In this document: piece by piece, positions 12,465 to 24,592 of the stretch | Numbering within the stretch: position 1 is the stretch's first letter | Layout of the letters: every line of letters begins with the position of its first letter | DNA from: Phalacrocorax aristotelis | Taxonomy: Eukaryota > Chordata > Aves > Suliformes > Phalacrocoracidae | Reading direction: 5' to 3' | Assembly (NCBI RefSeq): GCF_949628215.1 | Contig: NC_134282.1 | Coordinates: 14,736,723-14,800,722, forward strand | DNA: 64,000 bases | Notes under the pieces: model-generated | Told to the model about the DNA's origin: nothing | The model's input: the letters and a program-made list of their open reading frames with translations, nothing else | Database searches by the model: none | Translations under genes and position numbers: made by a program

Positions 12465-15400
12465 GTGAAGAACTTGGGGAAGGGGCTACATTGCATCTGA
12501 AAGGAACATTTCTCCTTTTGTTCAACTAACACATATCTTAAACAAATAATGGATGTTACTGAATTAAAGACCTAATCTTGATTCCATTCAAGTCAGCTGG
12601 TGTGTTTCTTCAGAAGGAACAGGACAAGGTGATAAAGCTAGTGCTATGCAAATACATTCCAACACCTTCCTAGAAAATCTGGTTAACCCAGTCTGACTAT
12701 CAAAGTTCCCACCAGAAGTTATTAATAGAATAAGTTAATCTGAAATGCTGTATTCAGTGTGGGGTGCTTTGAAGAATGTATTAGATGATAAAACATGGAC
12801 ATTCCAACTACCAGAATTTTTACCATTATATTTTGTTCGTGTAAATAATCTAAAAATCCTTACTCGCACCAAATTGAACTTTTCTTTGGCCTCTAGTCTC
12901 GCATGTCATCTTTTCTTCTCTGGCTTTTATTTAAAGCTTCCTTTCTATCCAACCAAGCTGCATGTTTCTTACTGACCTTGATGAAGATATATGACAAAAA
13001 TCACATGAGAAAAACAATAAAGACAGCAAATGTGTTTTCAATATTTCTCTTCAGCTTTGATGTTGTAAAATAGCAGTTGGTGAAAAAGACACCACTATCT
13101 GTAGGATGAAAGGATGGTATTTTTAATAAAGTACAGATGTGGAGAACTATCATCAACAGGCTAGTATAGCATGCTGGAACAGCATTCTGTAGAAGAATAT
13201 GATATTGGAATGGTGCTGCCAGTATTATGTAAATTAATATACCATGCTTTCTTTTAAGTGTGTAGTATAACGGGATTGTTTATTTTGTTTTTCTTTTAAG
13301 CAAAGAACATATTCCTGGACTACCACTGTTATAGAAAGCAATTGGTCAGGATTGATGTAGTAGTATATCCTGGAATAGTCATCTCACCTGAAGACACATA
13401 GTCCATGGATATGCCCACTAGCCCCAATTCCCTTTACATTCATGAGATGGAAGACTGAAAAGGCATAAGGTTGGCAAACTAGCTTTGCTTTCATTGGCCT
13501 TTAATAGGGTGCTAAATCCAGATGTCTGGAAGCTGACCAGCAAAAATACGTGAAATAGTAATAGCACTGTCATTTGTCCACCCTTAACTAAACATCTCCA
13601 AAGGCACAGGCACCTTATACCAACTTTAGTGAACTGAGTCTTAAAAGCACACATACAGACCACAGTCCTTTCCCACCTTATTTGTGTAAAGTATTCATGT
13701 ACCATTCCTCTACTACTGAGTCAGGAGTCCATTCCTGTCTAATGCTTATAGACAAAAACCTCCAGTGAAATCCCTACAAAGAATGAAAGAAGTTGTAAAG
13801 ATAGCTGTAATATTCACAAGCCTGTACGCACTCAGATGCTGTAGAATACTTGGCATTTGTGAAACTGTCACTGCCGTCTCCAGAATTCTACCATATAAAT
13901 TGCAGGGCCTAATAAAATCTTCTTAATCAATTTCCAGTTAAAATTTAGGTTGATACTTCTGGCAAGCAAGGTTGGGTCACTGTAATAGAATAGGAATGAA
14001 ATTCAGTATATTAATCACAATCAACATCACCGTCACACATACACCCACCTAAGAATCACAGCCATATGTATGTATTTATTTGTTTATGTATTCATTTGGC
14101 CTTCTTTCAGTTTGGCTTTTGGCAGCCAGACTCTCACACTGGTAAGGCCAAAAATGCAAATTCATTTCCGAGTTGAAGCTGACAAATCTTTTGAGGCTGA
14201 AGATCTTTTGAAAGAAAGGGGAGTATAGGTAAGTTTGCTCTCACTACTGTATTTTGAATAGAAGGAGATTCAATACTGGGGAAAAAGTGTTTGATCTTTT
14301 CATATTGGTCAACTGATTTTCCTGTCACAAACTTCATCCCTCCTGTGGATGCCTCTACTGGGTTCAGCTTTCCTATGGCAATTTAAACCGACTGTAGCTG
14401 CTCTGCATTAAAGGAGTGAAGTGAAATGTTGTAAGAGGTAAGAGACAAGAAGCAAAGACTTACTACCAGGAATTTCCCTGAGGTAAAAGCTCACTGCAGT
14501 GCACAGGGCTGGAGTACCTAGAGGGGCAAAAAACACAGCTGGTGACAGTTGCTGGGTGAAGGGCTAACGGAGTGGGGAAGAGATTCCCAACATGGCCTTG
14601 GGGTTACGCAAGTCAGATGGCAGATCCATGGCAAGGACTTCTCCAAAGACAGATCTCTTAATTGGCTGAAATATTTCATAAGTATATTACCCAGAAGAAA
14701 AAAATCCCTGAGTTTTCATGACCAAATACAACTGCAGCATAAGTGGAAGGAACAGACCACACTGCCACATTACACATCCCTGAGAACAGAAGCATTGTAG
14801 TGAGTAGCACTAATGGGAGGGTAAGGAAAAAAAGAGCAGGACCAGGCAACTGCTTATGCTTCATACCTTCCAGTCACCATGCAAGCATTAATCAAGGATG
14901 AGAAGTTGACTTGGGGCTGGAGTGGAGCGCGGCTGCCTGTCTTCATTGCTCCTTTAGCTCCACCTGAGCTTTGCAAATTGGATCAGCCCTGGCTTGATTA
15001 TCAGGCAGCTTCAATGTGTAATGGCTATTCTGTCAACATCATGTACTCAGACACTGAAAGTCAGTGTTAACTTGATCAAATTCTCATGACTTCATTTGGC
15101 TGAGTGGAGAGTTTTTGTCTCTCAGCCCCATTGTTGTTGCCACCAGACCAAAATCCTTGATCGGACACCACACAGTTCTCATTAAACATAACTTCTATGA
15201 TCTGCTAAACACAAGCACAATCCATCCCTAAACTTACTGGCCTCATGTTAACCATGTCTGATTTGGATGCCGCTAGAGGAACAAAGTCTAGAAACATTCT
15301 AGAAGAAATAACTTTCAATAATGCCACAGCCCGCATACAGCACAGGAATCCAATTTCAGTGGAATTTCCTCTTTGGCAAAGGAGAAGTTACTCCACACGT

Positions 15401-16496
15401 GTTAGTTTTTCCTATGATATTCATGAACTCCCTCAGGTCCATGCACAAATCTTTTGATTTGAATCTTTTTTTGAACAAAGGCCATAATGTCTGGAAGGCG
15501 TCCCTGGCAAACTTGAGCGGAGCGTCCTTGTGACAACCCAAGCTGTTAAAATTCTTTTGAAGTGCAGCTGCAGTGCCATGACATCATGTCAATGTAGTCA
15601 TTTGCACTGTTTGTTCTGAAGGCTGGTGGTGCCCCACAAACTGGCCTCCTGCTCTTCTATCCAAATCACAAATGATCAAGGACATATCCTGGATGAGTAA
15701 GATTTGTAAGAATGTTAAGACAAGCACTGGAAAAACAAGAGGACTTCATTTTTTTGATAGCCAAGGTTGAAATATAAGCAAAAGGTCCTCAAGAGTATGC
15801 TAGACCATGAGCTGTGCCTTTGTGTGAGCCCCAGGGAAAGAACAGGAGAGATCCAACCAATCCAGACAAGACGCTGGGGTTTTCTTGCCATTGTGTGCTC
15901 TGCTTTAATAGCCCAGCTTCCATGCAGTAAAGTAGCTTGGAGGATGGATAACACTACCTGCAGTACAGCTGTCAAACCACACCTAAACTTTGGAAGCTTG
16001 GTTCAACACAGAATTTCATCACGTAAACACCTCTGGGTTGCTGCATGGGAGTGTTACACTGCTGCAGTCTAACTGACCTCCAGTGCCTTAAGTTCAAGTG
16101 AGAGCCCCTTTCCTATTGAGGCAGAGGCCATCTGGCAGCATGAGGTCAGCCCAGAGCTCATTTTCTACACACACTCTGTCTCAGCATTGCCATTCTTCTT
16201 AAGGCAAACCATTGCCACCCTGGAGGTTTGTTAGTATGGGAGTAAGTAGGCAGGTGCTAATTAGAAGGAAGCTATTGCTCCCTGATCATTCTCACAGCAA
16301 GGCTGAGTCAGGAAATAGGTTGAAACCTGAACCTAATATCTCTTATTTTCAAATGCATAAATCAACCCCCCACATTTTCCTTCACAGTCCATGCAGCCTT
16401 AATTCCAGGAAGACCCTGAAATGTCTACCTGGTGCTTACTTTCCTGCCAGCAAATTGTATGTTTCTCCTTACAATTTTCATGGTGCCTTATTGCAG

Positions 16497-16593
16497 AGTT
16501 CTGACTGACAGCCTGCAGGCTGCACTGGATGCCCAGTTTGACAGCAAGGCCCATGCCACCAGGCACAGCTATGAAAAGTACAACTGGGAAATG
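16497..16593 (+). pseudogene. CPB1: CPB1-like exon 4 (end of pro-region, activation site)
   Basis: The exon is bounded by TTGCAG and GTAAAG and reads VLTDSLQAALDAQFDSKAH then ATRHSYEKYN. Active CPB1 has Arg just before ATGHSYEKYN, where trypsin cuts; here that residue is His (CAT, a likely CpG change from CGT). One residue near KYN-WE is also missing compared with mammalian CPB1. Confidence 0.9.
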
Positions 16594-18070
16594 GTAAAGC
16601 CTAGAAGTTCGGCACTTTATTAGCTTGGTACCTTAGCCTCTGTAGTCAAAATGGCTTCTGATGTGCTTCCAGCCTTCTTCCCTTTTCCTCTTCTGTTCCA
16701 TCCATTAACATGATAACTCCTTCTCCAACCTCTCCTTCTCCTTTATTGCTCATTACTGAGTTAATCTGTATAACCCATCCCCCTACAATTTCCTCTGCTT
16801 CTGCTCCCGGTGCTGCAAAGAAACTGGCAGAAATCCAATGACTAAGCTGCCATGCTTCACTACTAGTTTGCTCTTTCCTTTTTACTCCTTGCCCCCATCC
16901 CATCTGCTAAAACACTTTATTCCATTCCTTGCCCCCAACTCTAATTCTTCACCTTCCACCATAAGCTCTCCCGTCCTCCCTCCTTTTTCACAGCCATGCT
17001 CATTGTTCCTGACACATACTCTTGACCATGTCACTCTTCACACCTTTGCAGTGGATCCTTATCATCTATTGCATCACAGTTCTTATACTTAAAAGGATGA
17101 CAATCTCCCTTTCATGTCTTTCCTTGCAAAAATCTTTCTTTTTTTTGCCAATCGTTGCCCACTACGCACCCGTTACATTTTCAAACAAGAAAATTCATAT
17201 TTCCTCTCCAAGCAGTATCTATAGATGATATACAGACCTAATCAATTTTTTTCCACCAGAACTCTCCTAAAAAAAAAAAAGTTTCCTTTTACAAGGCTAT
17301 TTAAAGAACAAAAGCTCCTCTGACTCTGCAAAGGTTATTGGCATGCAAAAAACCACCAACATCCATAATGTCAACCATTATTTCTGTTGTATTCTGTTGC
17401 CAGTTTGTCTAGATCCGTCTGCTGTTTCCTGTCTTTTTCTTAGTTTATAGGTAGCTCTTTGGGCATGAAATAGATTTTTTTGTGTGGCTGTGACAACTTT
17501 TGGTGAGCTTCTGAGGGCACCTGTAACAAAGGGAATCTGTTTCAATATTAAGATAATAAAGGCTGTTATGACTTCCCTTAAATAATAAATGGAATGAAGG
17601 AGATTTTCTTTCTTTTGTACCTGGCATTGGTGAATTTCTCCTACAAATGCCCGTCCAGAACTGCTGTCAGTAAATCAAGAATGATGATGAGAGCCATGAA
17701 ACTGAAAAACATTACAATGTGTATAAGATGTAAGGCATTCAATCTACTTAGCTTAGAAAAACCGTTTTCTTTCGTTAAGGGAGTTTAAGAGTTGACAAGG
17801 TCATAACTATATAGGGTTAGCATTCAAACGGTTTTGTAATCCACCAGACATACCCCAATGGCGGGTTTAGATAAATTCATACTAGAAAATCTTAATTCAG
17901 ACATATAGCTCTAGTACAAGGAGGAATTAATTCTTAGAAATCTATAAACTGTATTAAATGTTAGGTCAAGTTAGATGCTCAGAAGGACTGCTCTGGCTTG
18001 AAGTCTGTGAACTAGTTACTCTGGATCTGAAGATGGAGACGTCAGTAAATTCAACCTCCTTATAAAACAG

Positions 18071-18141
18071 ATAGCTGCTTGGACTGCTGATATTGCTGCT
18101 CAGAACCCAGACCTTGTCTCTTGCAGTGTAATTGGGGAAAG
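18071..18141 (+). pseudogene. CPB1: CPB1-like exon 5
   Basis: After the acceptor AAACAG the frame reads IAAWTADIAAQNPDLVSCSV, then IGE, and is followed by GTAGGA. It matches the first part of the CPB1 catalytic domain. About four residues of the usual IGTTYEGR segment are missing in frame. Confidence 0.85.
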
Positions 18142-18938
18142 GTAGGAAGGCTGGCCAATGTACCTTCTCAAAGTAAGTGCTTTGATTTCTTTGTACCAGA
18201 CTTGTCCTCTGTTAACCTCCACAAGCTTATTATGTCTATTAAAACACCAATGATGCTAAGATAGTAATATACATTTTGCATAAAGTTTAATACATTCTGG
18301 TCAATACTACTATGATATTTTTCACCTTTTAAGATTTTTCTTAAAAAGAAGCATGATGAATTATTACAAGTTCAGACATGAATTTAACCACACTCCTAAG
18401 AGCTATTTGAACGATCATATACCTTTATGTTTTCTCCATCTGTTGTTTGTAAACCCATTTACTCTACAAGTATCTAGAAATGTTAGTGTCTCTAGCAATA
18501 GTAAACAAATTTGTTTGTATCTTCATCTTATATAATTTTTTGGCATAACTTTTATGAACATACATGATATGACGACTTAAAGGTGAAAGGATAAAGATTA
18601 CTCGCCAAAATTACATAAACATTTACAATAATATATCAGTCAAGCAAACAAGATCGACTCTTAGAGACACTACAGGAAATAAATCAACAGTGCAGAATAA
18701 TCAAATAATTGGGGGAAGCTTATCTACATTAATAAAAATGAAATCATTAAGAGTCTATAGTTTTAGCTTGAATATCATGGTCAGCTAAAGCTGAGAGCAC
18801 TTGATAGATTTCCAGTTAATCCAGGAATACTATATTTGTATAAAGTTTGACTTTTTAGGCCAGCAAGCTGACTGGCTTGTTCTGCATACAAATTATTTTG
18901 TTCAAGACCTGGGGTTTTTGTTGGTTTTGTTTTCCTAG

Positions 18939-19046
18939 ACATAAGAAAAAGTGGTACAAATGAGAAGGCCATCTTTATGGAGTGTAGTTTCCTTGGAAGA
19001 GAATGGATCTCCCCTGCTTTCTGCCAGTGTTTTGTGAAAGAAGTCA
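18939..19046 (+). pseudogene. CPB1: CPB1-like exon 6 with lost zinc ligand
   Basis: The frame reads [20 protein letters not shown] then [13 protein letters not shown], followed by GTAAGC. Active enzymes have the zinc-binding HxxE as FHAREW; here it is FLGREW, so His69 is Leu while Arg71 and Glu72 remain. The 5' end is disturbed: the frame set by exon 5 and the likely acceptor at 18937-18938 do not agree. Confidence 0.88.
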
Positions 19047-21365
19047 GTAAGCTTAATGATGAAAAAATATTTTACAAAATGCAACTATGTTTAAGAAAAT
19101 CTTAAGTGAGCAGCATGTGCTGAGGCTAGCGCATATTGCCTTTTTACCTCTAAGTACCTTTCTGCACATCCCTTCTCTCACCTCAGATGGTTAGGAAGTA
19201 ACTACTTAAACCAGATATTAACGGTTGGACCAGTAGCCTTTCAGCATCCTAAGACTACCTAAAAACATGTGTAAGAGGTACTGACAACTACACACGTTAC
19301 TTACGCAGTCTGTAAATTCCTTTTTGCACCTATAGTCAGAGAAAGGTGAGAGACAAGCAAACAGGTCTTATAATACTATAAATATAGTTCTGTTCAAAGA
19401 ACATTGTCATAAGGAGTAAGGAATAAGAAAATTCAAGGACAGATCAGAAGGCATCTGAATGCACGTCAGAACAGCCACCTTCCTACAGTGTCATGTGCTG
19501 TATGCCCTGCAACCAGCTTTATTCAGTAAGGCAACAGAGAGGGTGGAAACCTACCTGCACTGAGTAGAAATGCAGCGCAAACTTGGTGCAAAGGGTGCAC
19601 TGAGGAAATGTACCCAAAAGAGGAGGAACACTCTAAATGAAGCTCCCTAAAACTCCACTCAGGAAGAAGGAAATGCATATACCTCCCTTTGAGCTGCCAC
19701 TTCAAGTGGCCACTTTAAGAATTGTTTCTAAAATGTGAAACCATAATTCAGGAAAGAGCTGCACTGATGAAATTAGCTTCACTTCAGGCTGGGATACTTT
19801 AGGCCTCAAATTAAACAATTTTATCTTCTTTGTCGTATCCTTCTCACCACCTCCTTTTAAAGCAGGTGGGAGTTATCAAATGCTGCAGAGTCTTCTCTAC
19901 AGAGAAGAGGTATATTCCCCCTCAGTGGGGAAAGATCAATCAACTTAGCAGAACAACTCACCGATTGAACCTCAAATTTTGTATGAATTCCTGCTTGAAA
20001 ATTTAAAAAATAAAAAATCAAACCCAGAAGCAGCAGCTGGGATTTAAAACTCAAGTAAAGGAAAGCCAAAGTACGTGAGTGAACCACGCTGGCAGAGGCC
20101 TTGGTGGCAAGTATGATCTCAGTCTTATCAGACAGCCATGAGGTTCTGTGTAGGGATCAGCGGAAATTGGAAGTGACATCTAAGTGGAGTCAATGGGAAT
20201 GTAATTTCATTATCTCCTAATAAGGCTGCAGACAGTATGTGCTACCATTTTTCTCTTAGCAATTCACGTCACTACAGCTGTCATTTCGCTGTCTGGTCAC
20301 TTAATTCATGGGTGTACCTGACACCAGCAATGTCTCTGCTCAGTGGATCCAAGTGTGGATAGGCAGAAGTGCTTTAAAAGTGCAGTCCTCTGAGAGTCAT
20401 CAGCGGTCCACTTGGGATTGCTGCTAGACATAAAATAAAAAAAAAACTAGAGAAAAACATGACCAAGATGGTTTGTTATACATGTCTCAAAAAAAAAAAC
20501 CATAAAAAAACAAAACAGGAAAAATTAAGTTCTAGTGATATGAAACTGCTTTTCTAGATTCTACACCCAACCTTCCCACTTGCTAGTTACAGGACAATAG
20601 ATGCCTTTCTCCATTCCATTGCTCCCTGTGTTGTCCTCTATGTCTGTGTAGAGTAAAGGAAACATGGGTGCAACATGCCGCTTTGAGCAGACTTCCATGT
20701 TCATTGCATGCTCCCTTGAGACTGATATGCATCTGTGAACGAGCACACAAAGTGTCAGGCCATGAACAATCAGGATATACAGGTTTATGGCAGGAGTTCT
20801 TATGTTTGTTATTCATTGTGTGTCCGGAACAGCGCAGGGAAAAATCTGCCTCTCTGTGAATATGTGCATTCACGGCATTATGACTGGAAATGCGTAAGGA
20901 TATTCTTTGGAAATATTCTCTATAATTTTGTTTATTGATGAAATTTCTCTGCACAACAGATATAAAAAAATGGGAATAATGATTTTTCCTTCTCACATAA
21001 ATTAAACCCAAACCTTTAAGGTGACAGGATTTAGGGAGAATATAGGGACAGGAACTTTGCTCTGTCTTTAAACAAGAAGCTCAGTAGATAGAAATCTCTT
21101 TCCAATGATTTATTATCCTATTCAAAATCAACATTTCTTTACCATATAATTTATCTACCAGAATGAGATGGCTTTCTAACAGCAGTGTGGTTTGAGTCAG
21201 TGTAAATCCTCTAAGTATATGTAATATCACAGACCTGCCATCTCACAATGTGGAGTGACCTGGAGGAATTAATTTGTTCCTGATCTAGACCCAGGCCTTT
21301 AACTACACACAGAAGATACAGATCTATGAAGGCATCATCAGCTTTTTCTATTTTTCTCCAAGTAG

Positions 21366-21455
21366 GCTGTTGAGACCTTTGGAAAAGATACTGTCATGAC
21401 CACACTTCTCAACAGCTTGGACTGTTATTAATATTGATAATTACATTTACACTTG
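21366..21455 (+). pseudogene. CPB1: CPB1-like exon 7 with frameshift deletion
   Basis: The first frame reads [16 protein letters not shown] and a second frame reads [11 protein letters not shown]. The family sequence between them (FYVLP) is missing, which fits a 14-base deletion after TTGGACT and a frameshift. The usual GT donor after TWTN is not seen; AAT is followed by AAGTAC. Confidence 0.85.
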
Positions 21456-21555
21456 GACAAATAAGTACATTCTTCTTTCTCAAGAGTATTGCTGGAAAAG
21501 CCAACTGTTAAAACTTTCTCTTAGTTTTAATCTATGCTTCACCATTCTATTTCAG

Positions 21556-21646
21556 GACCCAATGTGGAGAAAGACACACTCTAAAAATTCTTGTAGCCAT
21601 TGCATTGGTACAGATCCCAACAGGAATTTTAATGCTGGATGATCCA
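21556..21646 (+). pseudogene. CPB1: CPB1-like exon 8 with in-frame stop
   Basis: The acceptor TTTCAG and donor GTAAGT are intact. The frame reads [18 protein letters not shown] then [10 protein letters not shown], keeping Arg127, Asn144 and Arg145. The next codon, Trp in the family, is TGA. Confidence 0.92.
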
Positions 21647-21906
21647 GTAAGTCTTTCATAACAATAGCTGCAAGTGATCATAGAGAGGTGCAGTAGCCAA
21701 GATGTTTAATTACGGATATTCCCTACTTGATGGTTGGTCCACCTTAAGCTTGAGTGAAGACCACCAGTATAGCATTGTGGAGTAGCTCGTGTTCAATTTT
21801 GGGGGCAGTTTTGGGCAAGAATCAGACTTTGGTTACTAGCGCCATCAGTATGGCTACTTCTGTGAAAATAAACATGCACGTGCATTTATAGAGACATATA
21901 TACAGT

Positions 21907-21944
21907 TACACACACGTATACACACACATATATGTATATATACA
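21907..21944. repeat. Imperfect CA/TA microsatellite
   Basis: Short alternating runs (cacacac, tatata) with interruptions lie in the intron after exon 8 of the CPB1-like pseudogene. Confidence 0.7.
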
Positions 21945-24525
21945 AATGCATACTTCTATGAGCTCAGAACAGAAGGAGTTCTCTTTTGGTTGGTTTCACT
22001 CAGTGGAGAGGGGTCTCTTTTGAGTGGTTTCCACTTGGCTGTTCCCTGGAAGCATCCTAGAAATGGGGGAGATATGCAAGGAGAGGACTGTCAAGTGCTG
22101 AAGCAAATCAATATCCCAAATCACTTACATAATGTAGGGCATTACATCAATACTCATGTTCTTCCAACTATACACACTGTACAGTGCATATTTATTTGAT
22201 GCTATGTCATGTTGCCCAGTGCCTTAATGGTGCAATAAAATATTCTCTCCCCTGATATGGCATGTGTATCAGTAGGCTTTCCAAGGCTTTTCTACAAAAG
22301 TGGTGTAACATGACTCTCCTAACAGCCAACTTTCTTCATTGAATACTCATTAAATTCACCTTTCTTCCCAGCTCTTGGGGCCTCAGAAAATCCTTGTGAT
22401 TCCACTTACTGTGGCTGATTTTATTAGTGAACATCTTTCTACAATCAAGGCATACTTGAGATTCACTCCTATTCCCAGCTGCTACTGTTTCCTTATCTGT
22501 ATACTTACAAATTACCATTGAATTACAACGAACTGGTAAGTCTTTTTGTCAATTTGACATAGTGAAAAGAATAAGTAAAAATCATCACTTGCTATTTAAG
22601 TCCGTTTAACTTCAAGCAGTTTCTTTAGCATCTGGAAAGAATCTGTACTGCCGGTTTTTGAAAATACTTCAGTCTTTCATAGCAAGAACAAGGGAAACCA
22701 TGATGGTTTCAAGACAGTTTAAGCACAGGATAAACTCAAGAGCTTTATTTAATTTCCTCATACACAATGAATTTGCCACAAGGTCAGGTTTGCCTTCCAG
22801 TCATGCTATACAGAAATCCACTGCACTGTGCAGCACTGCTCCAGCCTGACTCAAGAGGTGGCTGTGTATGCAGCTTTAATACATTACTCAGAAACATTAT
22901 GCCCCCTAAGTCAAGCTAACAGCTTGATAACTGGTATCATCATCAACAGCAGACAAGGATCTCTGTCTACCACTTCCTACTGAGGTAAAATGGTGAAACT
23001 CCTATTGATACAGGTTCAGGCCAAAAATTAAAGTGTAATTAAAAACAGTTAGATACAAAACAGGTAAGATGTTTCAGTTCTGAGGCCTTTCTAAACAGGG
23101 CTGGATTCAAACACATCTTTTATTTGGAAGAGGAGAGGATGAATGTGGTGTTTTAAAGGACAACACCTCTTTTATTCATCCTAGAGAAAGGCCACACCCT
23201 AACACCACCTAAGTAAGATAACAGGAGCCTGGAATATATTTTTTTTTATCCTTAAAAACAGAGAGAGGGATTACAACTATTAAATATGTATAAAAGTTGT
23301 AAACATTTTATAAGGTCAACAATCAACACTCATGAATAACGACATTACTTCAGTTCTCTGGCATATTAGTAATTAGAAGCTGTTGGCAGGGAAAACAACA
23401 TAGCAAAACAAAACAAACAAATCTTGATTCCTCCTCTTTCCTGGATGCTGCCAAAAGTCCAAGGCAACAACACTGTGTTTTGCTCTGCTGTGCCGGTTTG
23501 ACAGATTTATGACTGCTTCCAAATCAATGTCATGATTCTGAAGCACAAATACAAACCGGGGCCAACAGTGAAGTTTCTTGTTACATTGTTTACAACTTAA
23601 AAGAGAGGATGAATTTTAGATGAAGATTTTGTTTTCTTAATTTATATTCCAGAAACTTTTAATCGTAATTATTCCAGGGAACTATAGTAATTTCTTGTCT
23701 TCAATTTTTACAAAAGCTTCACATTTCACACACTGCAGTTCAGTCTAAAGTAATAAACCAACACAAAACCCTTGGAGGTACTTTGTTGTCAAGATCACAA
23801 AGTTCCCATGTGTTAAAAATTTGCATGACATTCTGCCCAATTTTTTGAATCAAGAGCAACTGTGATGAAACATAACTAAAGGTACAACATGTTTCTCACA
23901 GTATTAAATGGGAAAAGTTTACACTGACAACTCATTATTAAAACAATGCTTAACAGAAGAATCTATGTGCTTTTCTAGGTTTTCAAATTCTTTTACTAGA
24001 TTAATATTTTATATTAGCAATGTTGTATTCTAACACACAGTAAAATTTAATGAATCACCCCTCAATAAAATTTTTATCAATAAAAACTCTCCTGACATAG
24101 AGGGCAATTCTGCTGTTACTGTTCAGCATAAAAAAGAAATAGCTCAGGAATACAGGCTATATATTTCTCTTCAGCCATTTGATTTCACTTTGTAAGTTAG
24201 TCTTTCCAACATCACTTTATCCTGTATTTTAAATCGGGCACACTGATCCCAGAGGGAGTTCCATTATTTTCCACTACAAAGCAATCACAAATCTCACCAC
24301 CATGACAAGGTGACCTTATGAGTGTTTTTCGCGTCTTAATTAAGGGAAAATATTTCCTTTATTGGTGATCCCAACAAAAAGACAGCAGGATCCCAGAGGT
24401 GTTCAACTTGTGCAGTATCTGATTTTAACAAGGGAAGACTTCTTGCCCAAAATCCTTCTTTTGGAGAATGAGATCAGAGTACCACCCAATCAACATTGCC
24501 TGTAGTTGGGATAATTAAACAGAAA

Positions 24526-24592
24526 GGGCCTAATTCACTCCAATGTCAGTGAATTAAATAGAATGACTGACTTCAACAGGCTCTGGGTCAGG
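24526..24592. repeat. Possible old interspersed repeat (MITE-like)
   Basis: The stretch starts gggcctaattcac and ends gactt-caacaggctctgggtcagg. It resembles the reptile/bird repeat whose ends read gggcctgatcca and which contains sequence like cactgaagtcaatggg. It is short and diverged. The family name is not certain. Confidence 0.35.

Noticed and set aside
14134-16072. Several medium-length minus-strand frames that looked like a retroelement or processed pseudogene.
   Set aside because: No domain, terminal repeat or family motif was recognised, and the frames are interrupted and unrelated to one another.
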